DNA of 64,000 nt from Streptomyces lomondensis (GTDB lineage Bacteria > Actinomycetota > Actinomycetes > Streptomycetales > Streptomycetaceae). Location: the NCBI RefSeq assembly GCF_014651035.1, contig NZ_BMWC01000005.1, positions 124,001-188,000 on the forward strand, written 5' to 3'. The position numbers and the translations under genes are program-made. The notes below the pieces were generated by a model that was not told the origin of the DNA, searched no databases, and saw nothing but the letters and a program-made list of their open reading frames with translations. Below, piece after piece: positions 16,932 to 25,544 of this stretch; positions within the stretch are counted from its first letter, which is position 1; each line of letters begins with the position of its first letter.

Positions 16932-18623
16932 TCACTCCGCCACCGTGACGTCCGCCCCCGAACCGTCCAGCCGGACCCGCACCCCGCCCCCGTCGCTCCA
17001 GCGGACCTGCAGTTCCCCGGTCTCCGCCACCCGTACGGAGACCAGGTCCCCGAGCGGGGCAGGGTTCGGCTCGGCCGTCAGGCGGGCCAGGGCGGCGAAC
17101 AGGGTCGGACCCTCGGCGGTGGCGCCGGTCAGGTCGTCGCCGAGCCCGACGGCGGGCAAGAGTTCGGCGCGGACACCCTCCACCTCGCTCCACCCCGTCA
17201 CCCGCACCTGAGTCCCGGGCTCCGCCCCGGACACCAGATGCACCCGCACCTCCACCGCCCCGCGCGCCAGGACCACGCTCGTCACCCGCGCTCCCCCGCC
17301 CGCCGCGTGCCGCGAGGCCACCCAGCCTTCTCCCACGCCCAGGGGTTCGATGCCGGTGCGGCCCGGGTCGCCGCCCACGATCACGCTGTTGTCGTACGAC
17401 TCCGCCGGGGCCGTCACCGTCGAATACGCCAGCCGCGTGTAGTACGGGTCGTAGCGGACGTCCTCGCTGCCGTGGTTGTGGAGGCGGACCACGCCGTCGG
17501 AACGTGTGGACTGGAGCAGCCAGTTGGGAGGGCCGAGGGGGGTGACGGCGTCCGCACGCTCGGCCGGGCCGGGTTCCTCCAGCGCCGTCCACACCTCGTG
17601 GTCCGGCGGCAGGAGCAGGCCGAGGAAGCCCTTGCTCGCCCAGTACGGGGAGGCCGGGCCCGAGTAGCCCTGGAGGACGGACGCGTCGGGGCCGTGCCAG
17701 CCCAGGGACAGCAGGCCCCGGTCGTCGACCGCGCCCCGGTCGAGGAAGTACCGCAGGGCCCCGGAGGCCAGGCGCCGCGTCTCCCCGGGCGACAGCGGCG
17801 TACGGCCGGTCAGCGCGCCCAGCCACAGCGGGGCCGTCGTCGCGAAGCGGTACGTCAGGGAACGCCCCTGGCGCATCGGGGCGCCGTCGCCGCCGAAAAG
17901 GCGGGCGTAGTCCGCGAGATGCCTCTCGAGGCGGCCCCCGTACAGCTCCAGCAGCCGCTCGTCCCGCTCCAGCCAGGCGTGCAGCACCGGGTAGAGGTGC
18001 ATCGCCCAGCCGTTGTAGTAGTCGTACTTGCGGCCGTCGCCGTCGGTGTACCAGCCGTCGCCGGCGTACCACTGCTCGATGCGCTCCAGGCCGCGGTCGA
18101 TCGCCGCGCGGGAGGCGTCCGGCCGGTGGCCGATCTCGGCGAGGAAGCCGCCGACCGTGACCGGGAACAGCTCCCAGTTGCAGGGCCAGGGTTCGGCCGT
18201 GAGCGCGTCGGCCAGCCAGGCCGCCGTGCGCTGCCGTACGTCGTCGTCGAGGCGGTCCCACAGCAGCTCGCGCGTCAGCCGCAGGGCCAGGGCGACGGAC
18301 GCCGCCTCCACCAGGGGCTGGCCGCGGTCCTCGATGCGGGGCCAGACGCCCGAGACACCGGCGGCCAGGCCGTCGGCGTAGCGCTCCAGGGCCTTCTCGT
18401 CGCGGCGGAAGGCGGCCAGCAGCAGGGTGCGGGCGTAGCCCTCCAGGCCGTCGGAGAGGCGGCCCGACCAGCTCGTCCGGTCACCGGGCAGGTGGTAGAG
18501 GGCGCGGTCCTCGCTCGCGTGGGGCTCGACGGCGCGGAGCAGGGCGTCGGCCGCCGCCTCCCAGTGGGCGCGGGTGTAGCCGGTGAGGGGGCTGGTCGTG
18601 CGGTCGGCGGGCGGCAGCTGCAT
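16932..18623 (-). CDS. DUF2264 domain protein
   Basis: A 563-residue cytoplasmic protein (no signal) from ATG 18623. The first 360 residues are the DUF2264 alpha/alpha-toroid-like domain: LSDGLEGYARTLLLAAFR, WLADALTAEPWPCNWELFPVTVGGFL in parts, and WYTDGDGRKYDYYNGWAMHLY. A beta-rich C-terminus follows. Many toroid proteins of this kind are unsaturated glycosidases or lyases of uronic-acid oligosaccharides. It sits after an acetylesterase gene and GH43 genes, so a role in pectin or arabinogalactan side-chain breakdown fits. No reaction can be assigned. Confidence 0.82.
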   Translation of the reverse strand: MQLPPADRTTSPLTGYTRAHWEAAADALLRAVEPHASEDRALYHLPGDRTSWSGRLSDGLEGYARTLLLAAFRRDEKALERYADGLAAGVSGVWPRIEDRGQPLVEAASVALALRLTRELLWDRLDDDVRQRTAAWLADALTAEPWPCNWELFPVTVGGFLAEIGHRPDASRAAIDRGLERIEQWYAGDGWYTDGDGRKYDYYNGWAMHLYPVLHAWLERDERLLELYGGRLERHLADYARLFGGDGAPMRQGRSLTYRFATTAPLWLGALTGRTPLSPGETRRLASGALRYFLDRGAVDDRGLLSLGWHGPDASVLQGYSGPASPYWASKGFLGLLLPPDHEVWTALEEPGPAERADAVTPLGPPNWLLQSTRSDGVVRLHNHGSEDVRYDPYYTRLAYSTVTAPAESYDNSVIVGGDPGRTGIEPLGVGEGWVASRHAAGGGARVTSVVLARGAVEVRVHLVSGAEPGTQVRVTGWSEVEGVRAELLPAVGLGDDLTGATAEGPTLFAALARLTAEPNPAPLGDLVSVRVAETGELQVRWSDGGGVRVRLDGSGADVTVAE

Positions 18624-18654
18624 CGGGTCTCTTTCGCGCTCGGACGGTTCGGAC

Positions 18655-18688
18655 CTGGAGCGCCCCGGTTCCGGTCGGGGCGCCCCAG
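18655..18688 (-). terminator. hairpin downstream of the acetylesterase gene
   Basis: Arms GCGCCCCG (18660-18667) and CGGGGCGC (18676-18683) have an 8-nt loop. Outer CTGG/CCAG pairs lie beyond one mismatch. It begins 5 nt past the stop of the leftward acetylesterase gene and 32 nt before the DUF2264 start. Confidence 0.55.
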
Positions 18689-18692
18689 GGGT

Positions 18693-19730
18693 TCATCCCA
18701 CCCGCACCTTGCCCTTCGGCACCAGATGCCGGGTGACGAGTTCGTCGCGGACCAGACCCGCGTAGAGCGTCGCACCGCGCACGGACGTGTGCGTGTTGTC
18801 GCGCGCCTCGTTGGTGAGGTACAGCGCCTTGGAGCCTTCCACGCCCAGGGACTCCACCAGCGCCTTGGTCTTCGCCGTGAGGTCGATCAGCGGGACGTCC
18901 CGTGCGGCGGCGACGGAGCGGATGACCGCCGGGTGGTCGACGCCCAGGCCGTTGACCAGGAGCGCGGTTCCGTTGTTCAGCGTGCCGTCGGGGCTGAACC
19001 AGCGACGCACGATCGGAGTGACAAGGACCGGCTGTCCGCCCCGCTCCCGGATGCCGGCCACCAGGGTCTCCAGGTTGGCCCGGTAGGTGGCCTCGTCCGT
19101 GGTCTTGTCGTTGTGGGCGAGCTGGACGAGGACGAGGTCGCCGGGGCGGATCAGGGGCCGTACGGTGGCCCACAGTCGCGGGTTCCCCAGATACGAGACC
19201 GTACTCTCGCCGGAATCGGCGTAGTTGGCGACGGACAGCCCCTTGCCGAGGTACTGGGGCAGTTGCTGGCCCCAGCCGGAGTACGGGGCGCCCGGCTGGT
19301 CGCAGACGGTGGAGTCGCCGACCAGGAAGATCTGGCGGGCGTGCCGGGCGGGAGTGACCTTGATGCCGGCCAGGGCGGGGGCGGACCCGCCGATCCGCAG
19401 GTCGAGGCCGGGGGTGCCCTCGGGGCCGGTGGGCTCGCCCTCGGGGGTGCGGACGTTCACGGTGAAGCTGCGGGTGACGTGCTCGCCCGCCGGGGCCGCC
19501 GTCTCGGGGAGGAGGGAGCGGCGGGTCTCGCCGCTGACGCTCGTGCTCGACGCGGCCTGCCCGCCGAGCGTGACCCGGACGTCGTACGTGCCGGGCGGGA
19601 CGTCGAAGTGGCAGGTGCCGGCGGCGCATTGCGCGAGGCCCGCGTGGGTCTCGGCCGATGCGGCCGGTGTGGACGGCAGGGCGGTTCCCAGGGCCACCGC
19701 CGTCACGACGGCGATACTGAAACGTCTCAC
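18693..19730 (-). CDS. secreted SGNH rhamnogalacturonan acetylesterase
   Basis: A 345-residue secreted esterase from GTG 19730, with GGAGGAG upstream. The signal peptide ends at AASA. An N-terminal beta domain (about 30-125, CHFDVPPGTYDVRVTLGG) looks carbohydrate-binding. The SGNH domain follows: FLVGDSTVCDQP (nucleophile Ser), VLVQLAHNDKT (block III Asn) and DNTHTSVRGATLYAGL (catalytic Asp/His region). It would remove acetyl groups from rhamnogalacturonan I or related glycans. The upstream region contains an AAGCGCTT palindrome, so LacI control is likely. Confidence 0.88.
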   Translation of the reverse strand: MRRFSIAVVTAVALGTALPSTPAASAETHAGLAQCAAGTCHFDVPPGTYDVRVTLGGQAASSTSVSGETRRSLLPETAAPAGEHVTRSFTVNVRTPEGEPTGPEGTPGLDLRIGGSAPALAGIKVTPARHARQIFLVGDSTVCDQPGAPYSGWGQQLPQYLGKGLSVANYADSGESTVSYLGNPRLWATVRPLIRPGDLVLVQLAHNDKTTDEATYRANLETLVAGIRERGGQPVLVTPIVRRWFSPDGTLNNGTALLVNGLGVDHPAVIRSVAAARDVPLIDLTAKTKALVESLGVEGSKALYLTNEARDNTHTSVRGATLYAGLVRDELVTRHLVPKGKVRVG

Positions 19731-19783
19731 TCGCGGCTCCTCCCAGCGGACGACACGATCTGGGGGACCGTACCGCTTGGGAC

Positions 19784-19849
19784 AAGCGCTTTCCATACAT
19801 TGAGCAGCTTCCACGAAGATTCCGGCCGCACCCCGTCGAAAGCCCTTTC
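19784..19849 (-). promoter_or_regulatory. LacI-type operator candidates upstream of the acetylesterase gene
   Basis: Read leftward, a TATGGA -10-like hexamer is followed directly by GGAAAGCGCTTGTCCC, whose AAGCGCTT core is palindromic (19784-19791). A second palindrome GAAAG-CC-CTTTC lies at 19838-19849. Both fit operator types used by LacI-family regulators. Confidence 0.5.
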
Positions 19850-19860
19850 ACGGCCGTCCC

Positions 19861-19896
19861 GTCCCGGCGTCCGCCCTGGAGGGTGGACGCCGGGAC
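19861..19896 (-). terminator. strong hairpin terminator of the GH43-CBM13 gene
   Basis: Perfect 12-bp arms GTCCCGGCGTCC (19861-19872) and GGACGCCGGGAC (19885-19896). The loop sequence extends pairing by a further four positions, leaving a tetraloop. It begins 28 nt past the stop codon. Confidence 0.75.
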
Positions 19897-19924
19897 GCGA
19901 TCGGCGCGCTCGCCCGAGGTGTGG

Positions 19925-21337
19925 TCAGGTCCCGCGCGTCCACTGCTGGTTGGTTCCTCCGTTGCAGGTGTACGTGATGATCGCGGCGCCGTTGGCCGTG
20001 GACGCGCCGTTCACGTCCAGGCACTCGCCGCTCGCCCGCGACTTGACGTTCACGTACGAGCCGGTGGTGGTCAGCGACCACTGCTGGCTCGTGGCGGAGG
20101 CGTTGCAGTTCTCCTGCGTGACCGTGCTCGCGTTCTCCTGCACGCACAGGGAGTTGTTGCGGACCATCAGCTGGTAGTAACCGCTTCCGACGGACTTGAA
20201 CCAGTACTTCTGGTTGGTGCCGCCGTTGCAGTCGTACTGCTTGATCTGGGCGCCCTGCCACAGCGACTGGCTGGTCACGTCCGCGCACCGGGCGGAGTGG
20301 CGGGCGATCAGGGTGTTGTACGTGGCGCTCGTGCCGCTGATCGTCCCGGCGGCCGTGTCGACGGTGACCTCCGGCGACCAGGACATGGCCATCGTGGTCG
20401 AGTTGGAGAAGGTCAGCGGCAGCCACACGTACCGGGAGTCGTTGACGGTGCCGCCGAAGGAGTTGCCCCAGCGGTCGCCCATGTACAGGTACGAGGTGCC
20501 CGAACTGCCCTGTACCGGAAGGACGTAGGCGGTCTGCGAGCCGTACGTCGTCGCGTCGCCGATGTTCTTCATGGCCGACCAGGGGCCGGCGATGTTCGTG
20601 GCCGTGGCGTACTGCTGCTGGTTGGGGTTCCAGCCGGTGGCGCCCGAGGTCAGCATGAAGTACACGCCGTTCCGCTTGAACAGCGCCGGGGCCTCGCGGT
20701 GGCCGCCGGGCCAGGGGTTGGCGACCAGGCTCGCGATGCCGGTGTAGTCGGCGGTGAGGCGGTAGATGTGGAGGTCGTAGTTCTCGCGGGCGGCGGAGAT
20801 CATGTACCCGGCGCCGTCCGTGTCGGTGAAGACCGTGATGTCACGGGACATGTGCTGGCCGAGCGGCCGGAAGCTGCCCTTCCAGGTGTAGTTGCCGTCG
20901 ACGGTGTCGGAGACGGCGACCGCGGCGCGGGCCTCGCTGTAGTCGGTGCCGTTCTCCTTGTGCATCCACATCACGAACTTGCCGGTGGCCGCGTTGTACA
21001 TGACCTTCGGCCGCTCGATGTTGGCGGTCGCCAGCTCCGGGGCACTGGCCTCGGTCAGGACGTGGTTGCGGAACTCCCAGTTCTTCAGGTCGGTCGAGCG
21101 GTAGGCGTCGACGTACCGGAAGGTGTTGTCGGCGTTGCGGTGCTCGCCGAACCAGTAGTAGTAGGAGCCGACCTTGACGACCCCGCCGCCGTGCGCGTGC
21201 ACGGGGTTGCCCGAGGTGTCCGTGAACTGGGTGCCGTTGGTGATCGTCTGGGGCGCGGCCTGGGCGGGCCCGGCGGTGGCCAGGGCACCGAACAGCCCGA
21301 GGCACAGGGCGAGGAGGGTGGCGTACACGCGTCTCAT
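19925..21337 (-). CDS. secreted GH43 with C-terminal CBM13 (exo-beta-1,3-galactanase type)
   Basis: A 470-residue secreted enzyme. The signal peptide (VYATLLALCLGLFGALATAG) ends near AQA. The GH43 five-blade propeller begins HAHGGGVVKVGSYYYWFGEHR, a pattern characteristic of subfamily 24 exo-beta-1,3-galactanases. NIERPKVMYN, MWMHKENG and HREAPALFKRNGVYF are further propeller strands. After about residue 345 a ricin-type beta-trefoil CBM13 carries QQW-type repeats (NQKYWF, SQQWSL, NQQWTRG). It probably releases galactose from the arabinogalactan backbone. An alternative GTG start lies at 21346. It begins 1 nt after the preceding GH43 stop, so the pair is an operon. Confidence 0.9.
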   Translation of the reverse strand: MRRVYATLLALCLGLFGALATAGPAQAAPQTITNGTQFTDTSGNPVHAHGGGVVKVGSYYYWFGEHRNADNTFRYVDAYRSTDLKNWEFRNHVLTEASAPELATANIERPKVMYNAATGKFVMWMHKENGTDYSEARAAVAVSDTVDGNYTWKGSFRPLGQHMSRDITVFTDTDGAGYMISAARENYDLHIYRLTADYTGIASLVANPWPGGHREAPALFKRNGVYFMLTSGATGWNPNQQQYATATNIAGPWSAMKNIGDATTYGSQTAYVLPVQGSSGTSYLYMGDRWGNSFGGTVNDSRYVWLPLTFSNSTTMAMSWSPEVTVDTAAGTISGTSATYNTLIARHSARCADVTSQSLWQGAQIKQYDCNGGTNQKYWFKSVGSGYYQLMVRNNSLCVQENASTVTQENCNASATSQQWSLTTTGSYVNVKSRASGECLDVNGASTANGAAIITYTCNGGTNQQWTRGT

Positions 21338-21338
21338 G

Positions 21339-22436
21339 TCACTCACCCGCCGGGGCCGTGTCGGCGACCGGGATGCCGAAGTCGGGGGTGCCGTCGGGCT
21401 TCCAGCCGAGCTTCTGCACGCGGGTGTGGCGGTTGGGGTCGTTCAGCGGGTCGCCGTTGATCTCCTTGTACTGGCGGGCGTGGTAGACGAGGACGTCGGT
21501 GCGGCCGTCCTCGGCGACCGTGAAGCAGTTGTGGCCGGGGCCGTACTGCTTGGTGGTGTCGTTGCTGGTGAAGACCGGGGTCGGCGACTTGGTCCAGCTC
21601 ATGGGGTCCAGGAGGTGGCTGTCGGCGTCGGCGGTCAGCAGGCCCATGCAGTAGTTGTGGTCGGTGGCGCTCGCCGAGTACGTCATGAACAGGCGGCCGT
21701 TGCGCTTGAGGACGTACGGGCCCTCGTTGACCTTGAAGCCGATGCACTCCCAGTCGTACTCCGGGGTGGAGAGCCGCACCTGCGGGCCCTTGAGGGTCCA
21801 CGGGTTCGCCATCTCGGACAGGAAGATGCCGGTGTTGTTGTCCATGCCGGGCTCGTGCTGCGCCCAGGCGAGGTAGCGCTTGCCGCGGTGGGTGAAGGTG
21901 GTGGCGTCCAGGGAGAAGGTCTCCCAGGCCGTCTTCACCTGGCCCCGCTCCACCCAGGCGCCCTTGAAGGGGTCGGGGTGGGCGTTCTCCAGCACCCATA
22001 TGCGGATCGCCCACACGTCCTCGGCGGGCGCCGAGGCGAAGTAGATGTACCACTTGCCGCCGATGCGGTGCAGTTCGGGCGCCCAGATGTGCGCGCCCAT
22101 GGGGCCGGTCGGGTGGGCGCGCCAGATGACCGACTCCGCTGCCGTCCCCAGGCCGTTCAGGGTGCGGGAGCGGCGCAGGATGATGCGGTCGTACTCGGGG
22201 GCGGTGGCGGTGAAGTAGTAGAAGCCGTCCTTGTGCCGGTGGATGTGCGGGTCGGCCCGGTTGCGGACGAGCGGGTTCACGAAGGGCGCCGGCTTCGGCC
22301 GCCCGGCCTGGGCGGCCGCGTGGGCGGTGCCGGAGACGGCGGGGACGGCGGCCAGGGCGCCGGCGGCTGCGGCGCCCATCAGCAGCGTTCTGCGGCTGGG
22401 GGGTTCGGGCAGAGCGTGGTCGCGGTCGCGGCTCAT
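21339..22436 (-). CDS. Tat-secreted GH43 (probable exo-arabinofuranosidase)
   Basis: A 365-residue protein with a Tat signal (PSRRTLLMGAAAAGALAAVP) and a single GH43 propeller. NRADPHIHRHKDGFYYFTAT carries the catalytic-base Asp, HIWAPELHRIGGKWYIYF is the typical second blade, and NEGPYVLKRNGRLFMTYS carries a candidate acid Glu. The sequence resembles arabinan side-chain-trimming exo-alpha-L-arabinofuranosidases; the exact subfamily needs a profile search. The start is ambiguous: ATG 22436 has only a weak site, and ATG 22496 is in frame but would overlap the promoter repeats. First gene of the operon with the galactanase. Confidence 0.85.
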   Translation of the reverse strand: MSRDRDHALPEPPSRRTLLMGAAAAGALAAVPAVSGTAHAAAQAGRPKPAPFVNPLVRNRADPHIHRHKDGFYYFTATAPEYDRIILRRSRTLNGLGTAAESVIWRAHPTGPMGAHIWAPELHRIGGKWYIYFASAPAEDVWAIRIWVLENAHPDPFKGAWVERGQVKTAWETFSLDATTFTHRGKRYLAWAQHEPGMDNNTGIFLSEMANPWTLKGPQVRLSTPEYDWECIGFKVNEGPYVLKRNGRLFMTYSASATDHNYCMGLLTADADSHLLDPMSWTKSPTPVFTSNDTTKQYGPGHNCFTVAEDGRTDVLVYHARQYKEINGDPLNDPNRHTRVQKLGWKPDGTPDFGIPVADTAPAGE

Positions 22437-22489
22437 GCGGAGGGGCCTGCCTCTCACTGGGGGACACACGGCGTTGTCTGATGCGTCGT

Positions 22490-22522
22490 CTGACATTTCG
22501 AACACCATCTGTCATTACGAAC
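22490..22522 (-). promoter_or_regulatory. direct repeats upstream of the GH43 operon
   Basis: CTGACATTTCGAAC (22490-22503) and CTGTCATTACGAAC (22509-22522) match at 12 of 14 positions with a 19-bp period. They lie 54-86 bp ahead of the GH43 start at 22436. The layout suggests a tandem activator or repressor site. Confidence 0.45.
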
Positions 22523-22680
22523 GCCGAAAAGGTAAGGGGGTGACACGAGGAGGTCAACGGGTCTGACGGGACGAACCCGGCCCGGCCCCGGCGGCGGGCT
22601 CGCCTGGCATGCCTGTCTCTGGCGCGTTCGCTTCACCTGCGTGCGAACGGTCGTGCAGCGATACGGCGAGAATGCTCCTC

Positions 22681-23145
22681 ATGCAGAACAACGACGAGGA
22701 CACAGAGCCAGTGGACGAGACGCGATTGTCCGACGAGGAGGCTGAGGAGCTCTCCAAGCTGGTGAGTGACCTGACGGGACTGATGGTCTCGGTGAAGGTC
22801 GAGGCGGAAACCCCCGTAGCGGGGGCGGCCGTCCGGTTCGCTGAGCGGATTCGCGCAGAACTCGAGCAACCGGACTGCCGCATCCAGGAAGACAGCGACG
22901 GTGCAGACGCGGTGTTGGGACCGATCAGCGGGGACGCCGACGACCCCGGGCCCGCGTTGAGAGCCGCGATGACCGCTCTCGGTGGCAACTGGGGGGATGT
23001 CACCGTCACGACGAACATCGCGGGACCTGTGCACTACGTCGTCCGCGCCGCCGAACAGAGCCCGGACAAGGCCGGTGCCACACGGATCCATCTATGGGCG
23101 GCAAGCGCATGGGCACTCGTCCGCTACGCCGAAGAACACTCGTAA
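22681..23145 (+). CDS. hypothetical acidic protein
   Basis: A 154-residue acidic soluble protein from ATG 22681 (ATG 22672 is an alternative). No signal peptide or membrane segment. It begins MQNNDEDTEPVDETRLSD, has a helical middle (EEAEELSKLVSDLTGLMV), and ends with a Trp-containing helix (WAASAWALVRYAEEHS). I do not recognise the family. Upstream, CGTTCGC (22625-22631) and GCGAACG (22643-22649) form an inverted repeat that could be an operator. It borders a decayed gene, and neither neighbour suggests a function. Confidence 0.6.
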   Translation: MQNNDEDTEPVDETRLSDEEAEELSKLVSDLTGLMVSVKVEAETPVAGAAVRFAERIRAELEQPDCRIQEDSDGADAVLGPISGDADDPGPALRAAMTALGGNWGDVTVTTNIAGPVHYVVRAAEQSPDKAGATRIHLWAASAWALVRYAEEHS

Positions 23146-23239
23146 GCTCCTGCGCGCCGTGCCCTCACAGGCAGCACGCTGACCAGCGGCGGGCCCGGTC
23201 CACCTTCGGTGGCATACGGTCCAGGTTCACCGTCACAGG

Positions 23240-24284
23240 ACAGCGGGCGCCCTCGCGGCGGTCGCGTCCCTGGTCACCGCTCACCCGGCGGTGGCCGCCG
23301 GACCCCGGGACGTCACGGCCGACGTGCTCGCCGGCCGGGACGTGACCCTCCGCGGCGACACGGTCGTCACCGTGCCGCCCGGGACGACGACGTACGACGG
23401 CGTGTTCCGGGGGCGAGGGCACGCTCCCCGTGCGCGGCACGGGGACCCTGGTCCTCACCGGGACCTGCCGGGCACCCACTCCTTCTCCGGTGTCATCGAC
23501 AACGGCACCCAGCTGAACGCCGGCCGCCCGGAGTACGCGACGTCACTGCCCCGGGTCCGCAAGGTCCTCAACCAGGGCACCTGGACCGTCGACACCCCGC
23601 TGGGGCAGACCGTCACCCTGGGCATGGACTTCTACCAGCGCGAGTACGGCAGCGACATCAACTTCGACTACAACGGCCCGGTGACCCTGGGCGCCTCCAT
23701 CGGCGGCGGCCGGTTCCACGACACGCTGTCGGCCCCCGGCGCCGGCGACGTCGTCATCGCCGGGACCCCCGGCAACGACGTGACCTTCGCGGCCGTCCAG
23801 TAGTACGACGGCTCGACGACGGTCGAGAAGGGCGCGGTGCTGCGGCTGGGCAGCGGGCGGCGGGGCGGGGACGGCGGGCTGTACACCGAAGGCCCCCACT
23901 ACAAGGTCCTCAACAACGGGTCCCTGGTGCTGCGCAACACCGGCCGGCCCCTCACCCGGCAGGATCTCGGGAACCTTCGAGGGGCTGAGGCAGGGCGCCT
24001 TTCTGCGGCTCGGCGACACCACCTACCGCATCGACTACCGGGCGGGAGACGGCAACGACGTCGCCCTGACCGCCGAAACCGCCCCGAGCGCCTCCCCCAC
24101 GGCGCCCGAGGCGTCCGCGTCCGGCGCCGTGGCGCCCCGGAGCGCCGGCGCGTCGGAGGACGTCGGCTTCGGCTGGTGGCCGTACGCCCTCGGGCTCGCC
24201 CTCGTCGTCAGCCTCGCCATACGGGTGGCGACGCGACGCGGCCGGGGCCACCGACCCGGCGGCCGGCACGCCGCGCGGCGCTGA
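23240..24284 (+). pseudogene. decayed cell-surface protein with autotransporter-type beta-strand repeats
   Basis: A single protein can be rebuilt only across four lesions. It begins with a signal-peptide-like stretch without start codon (GALAAVASLVTAHPAVAAG, about 23244-23300). A slip in the G-run at 23409-23413 is needed to read GEGTLPVRGTGTLVLTG. A compensating slip near 23465-23475 restores the frame for FSGVIDNGTQLNAG. A TAG at 23801-23803 interrupts VQ-YDGSTTVEKGAVLRLG. A further slip near 23950-23972 precedes FEGLRQGAFLRLGDTTYRI. The end is a Ser/Ala-rich stretch, a membrane helix (WWPYALGLALVVSLAI) and a basic tail, a surface-anchor layout. YDGSTTV..GAVLRLG resembles autotransporter-associated beta-strand repeats. 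Confidence 0.8.
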
Positions 24285-24333
24285 CGGCCCCGGGCGCTTC
24301 AGCCGGCCAGTCCGGCGGATGCCCTACGCGGCT

Positions 24334-25200
24334 CTACGCGGCAGGCCCGGTAACCGGCTGCCGGTGCCGGGCCGGTTCGTCGTGGTCGTCGGAGCCCGGC
24401 AGCGGCGAGCGGCTCACCCGGATCTTCGACTGGCCGTGGGGGCGCTGCTCCCAGTCGTCCATGAAGCGCGCGTGCAGGCCGTGCTTGCGTGCCAGGGACA
24501 GCAGGGTCTCGGTGCGGTAGTAGAAGTCCTCGCCCAGCACCTGGTGTTCGGTGCCTTCGGTCCGGTCGAAGGTGAAGTCGAAGAAGCCGGTGTCGGTCAG
24601 TACGCGGCCGACGTGGGCGAGGCACTCCTCGATCACCTCTCGCGGCGAGTGGGAGAAGACGCTGTGCGCGTGCACGACGTCGAAGTGGTCGCCGGGGAGG
24701 AAGTCCAGGGTGAGGTCGCCGGTGAGGGTCAGGTGCGGCAGCTTGTCCTGGATCCCGCGCTCGACGAGCGTCTTCTTGGCGGCGATCAGGATGTCCGGCG
24801 AGATGTCGATGCCGTAGTAGTGGCCGGTGTCGAGGTAGTCGATGAAGCGCCAGCCGCCGCGCAGGTTGCCGCAGCCGATGTCGAGCATCCGGTGCTCGGG
24901 GCGCAGCCCGTGCTCGACGAGGTAGTCGAACTGCATCTGCCCGAGGGCCAGCCAGCGCTCGTGGGTCTGGCTGCCGACCGCGGCCTCGGGGTTGCGGCGG
25001 GTGTCGGAGGCCATCACCGCGCGGTAGTAGCCGACGTGGTCGGGGTGCTTGAGCCTCAGCCAGGTGTCCCGGGCGGCACGGCGGAGATACGGGGCGACGC
25101 GGCCGGGGTGGGTCAGGGCGTAGCCGACCTTGTGGGTGACGGTGGAGCGGTTGCGCTTCAGCGCCTTAGGGGACTTCGGGGACTTCATGTCCTGGGCCAT
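24334..25200 (-). CDS. class I SAM-dependent methyltransferase
   Basis: A 288-residue protein from ATG 25200, with GGAGG upstream. The Rossmann motif MLDIGCGNLRGGWRFIDYL (about residue 105) binds SAM; YYGIDISPDIL supplies the acidic residue after strand 2, and FDVVHAHSVFSH the motif after strand 4. The N-terminus is basic (KSPKSPKALKRNRST). The acceptor cannot be predicted. It stands alone, convergent with the pseudogene and preceded by a 344-bp intergenic region. Confidence 0.87.
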   Translation of the reverse strand: MAQDMKSPKSPKALKRNRSTVTHKVGYALTHPGRVAPYLRRAARDTWLRLKHPDHVGYYRAVMASDTRRNPEAAVGSQTHERWLALGQMQFDYLVEHGLRPEHRMLDIGCGNLRGGWRFIDYLDTGHYYGIDISPDILIAAKKTLVERGIQDKLPHLTLTGDLTLDFLPGDHFDVVHAHSVFSHSPREVIEECLAHVGRVLTDTGFFDFTFDRTEGTEHQVLGEDFYYRTETLLSLARKHGLHARFMDDWEQRPHGQSKIRVSRSPLPGSDDHDEPARHRQPVTGPAA

Positions 25201-25544
25201 GGCGGTGACCTCCGTGCGCGGGGCGCCCACCATGCGGGGAGCGCCCCTGACGAGAGTGGAATGGGTACGGGTGTTACGGAACCCCCCTGCGGCACCGCTC
25301 CCCCCTCCGCATACCGGCACAATCGGCCGGTTCCGGGCGGGCCGCAGGTCAATGTAACGGGCCGTCGCACACGCCGTACGCCACCACGCGCACGGTGGCC
25401 GGCCCGCAGCCGGCGCCCGGCTTCGGAATCACTCGGGGCCGCGGGTCCGGCACGCACCGGCGGCGCACAGCCGCCGATCACCGGCTCCCCCGCTCGAACG
25501 GACTCGCACGGGAGTAGCCCCGTCACGCCCGCTTGACGCCGGGC
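25201..25544. other. 344-bp intergenic region with hairpin
   Basis: No gene is supported here. It contains a perfect stem-loop, CGGCGGC (25458-25464) and GCCGCCG (25470-25476) with a 5-nt loop. This lies about 70 nt past the stop of the leftward APC permease and is a possible terminator. The methyltransferase promoter must lie in the remainder, but no convincing hexamers are visible. Confidence 0.4.
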
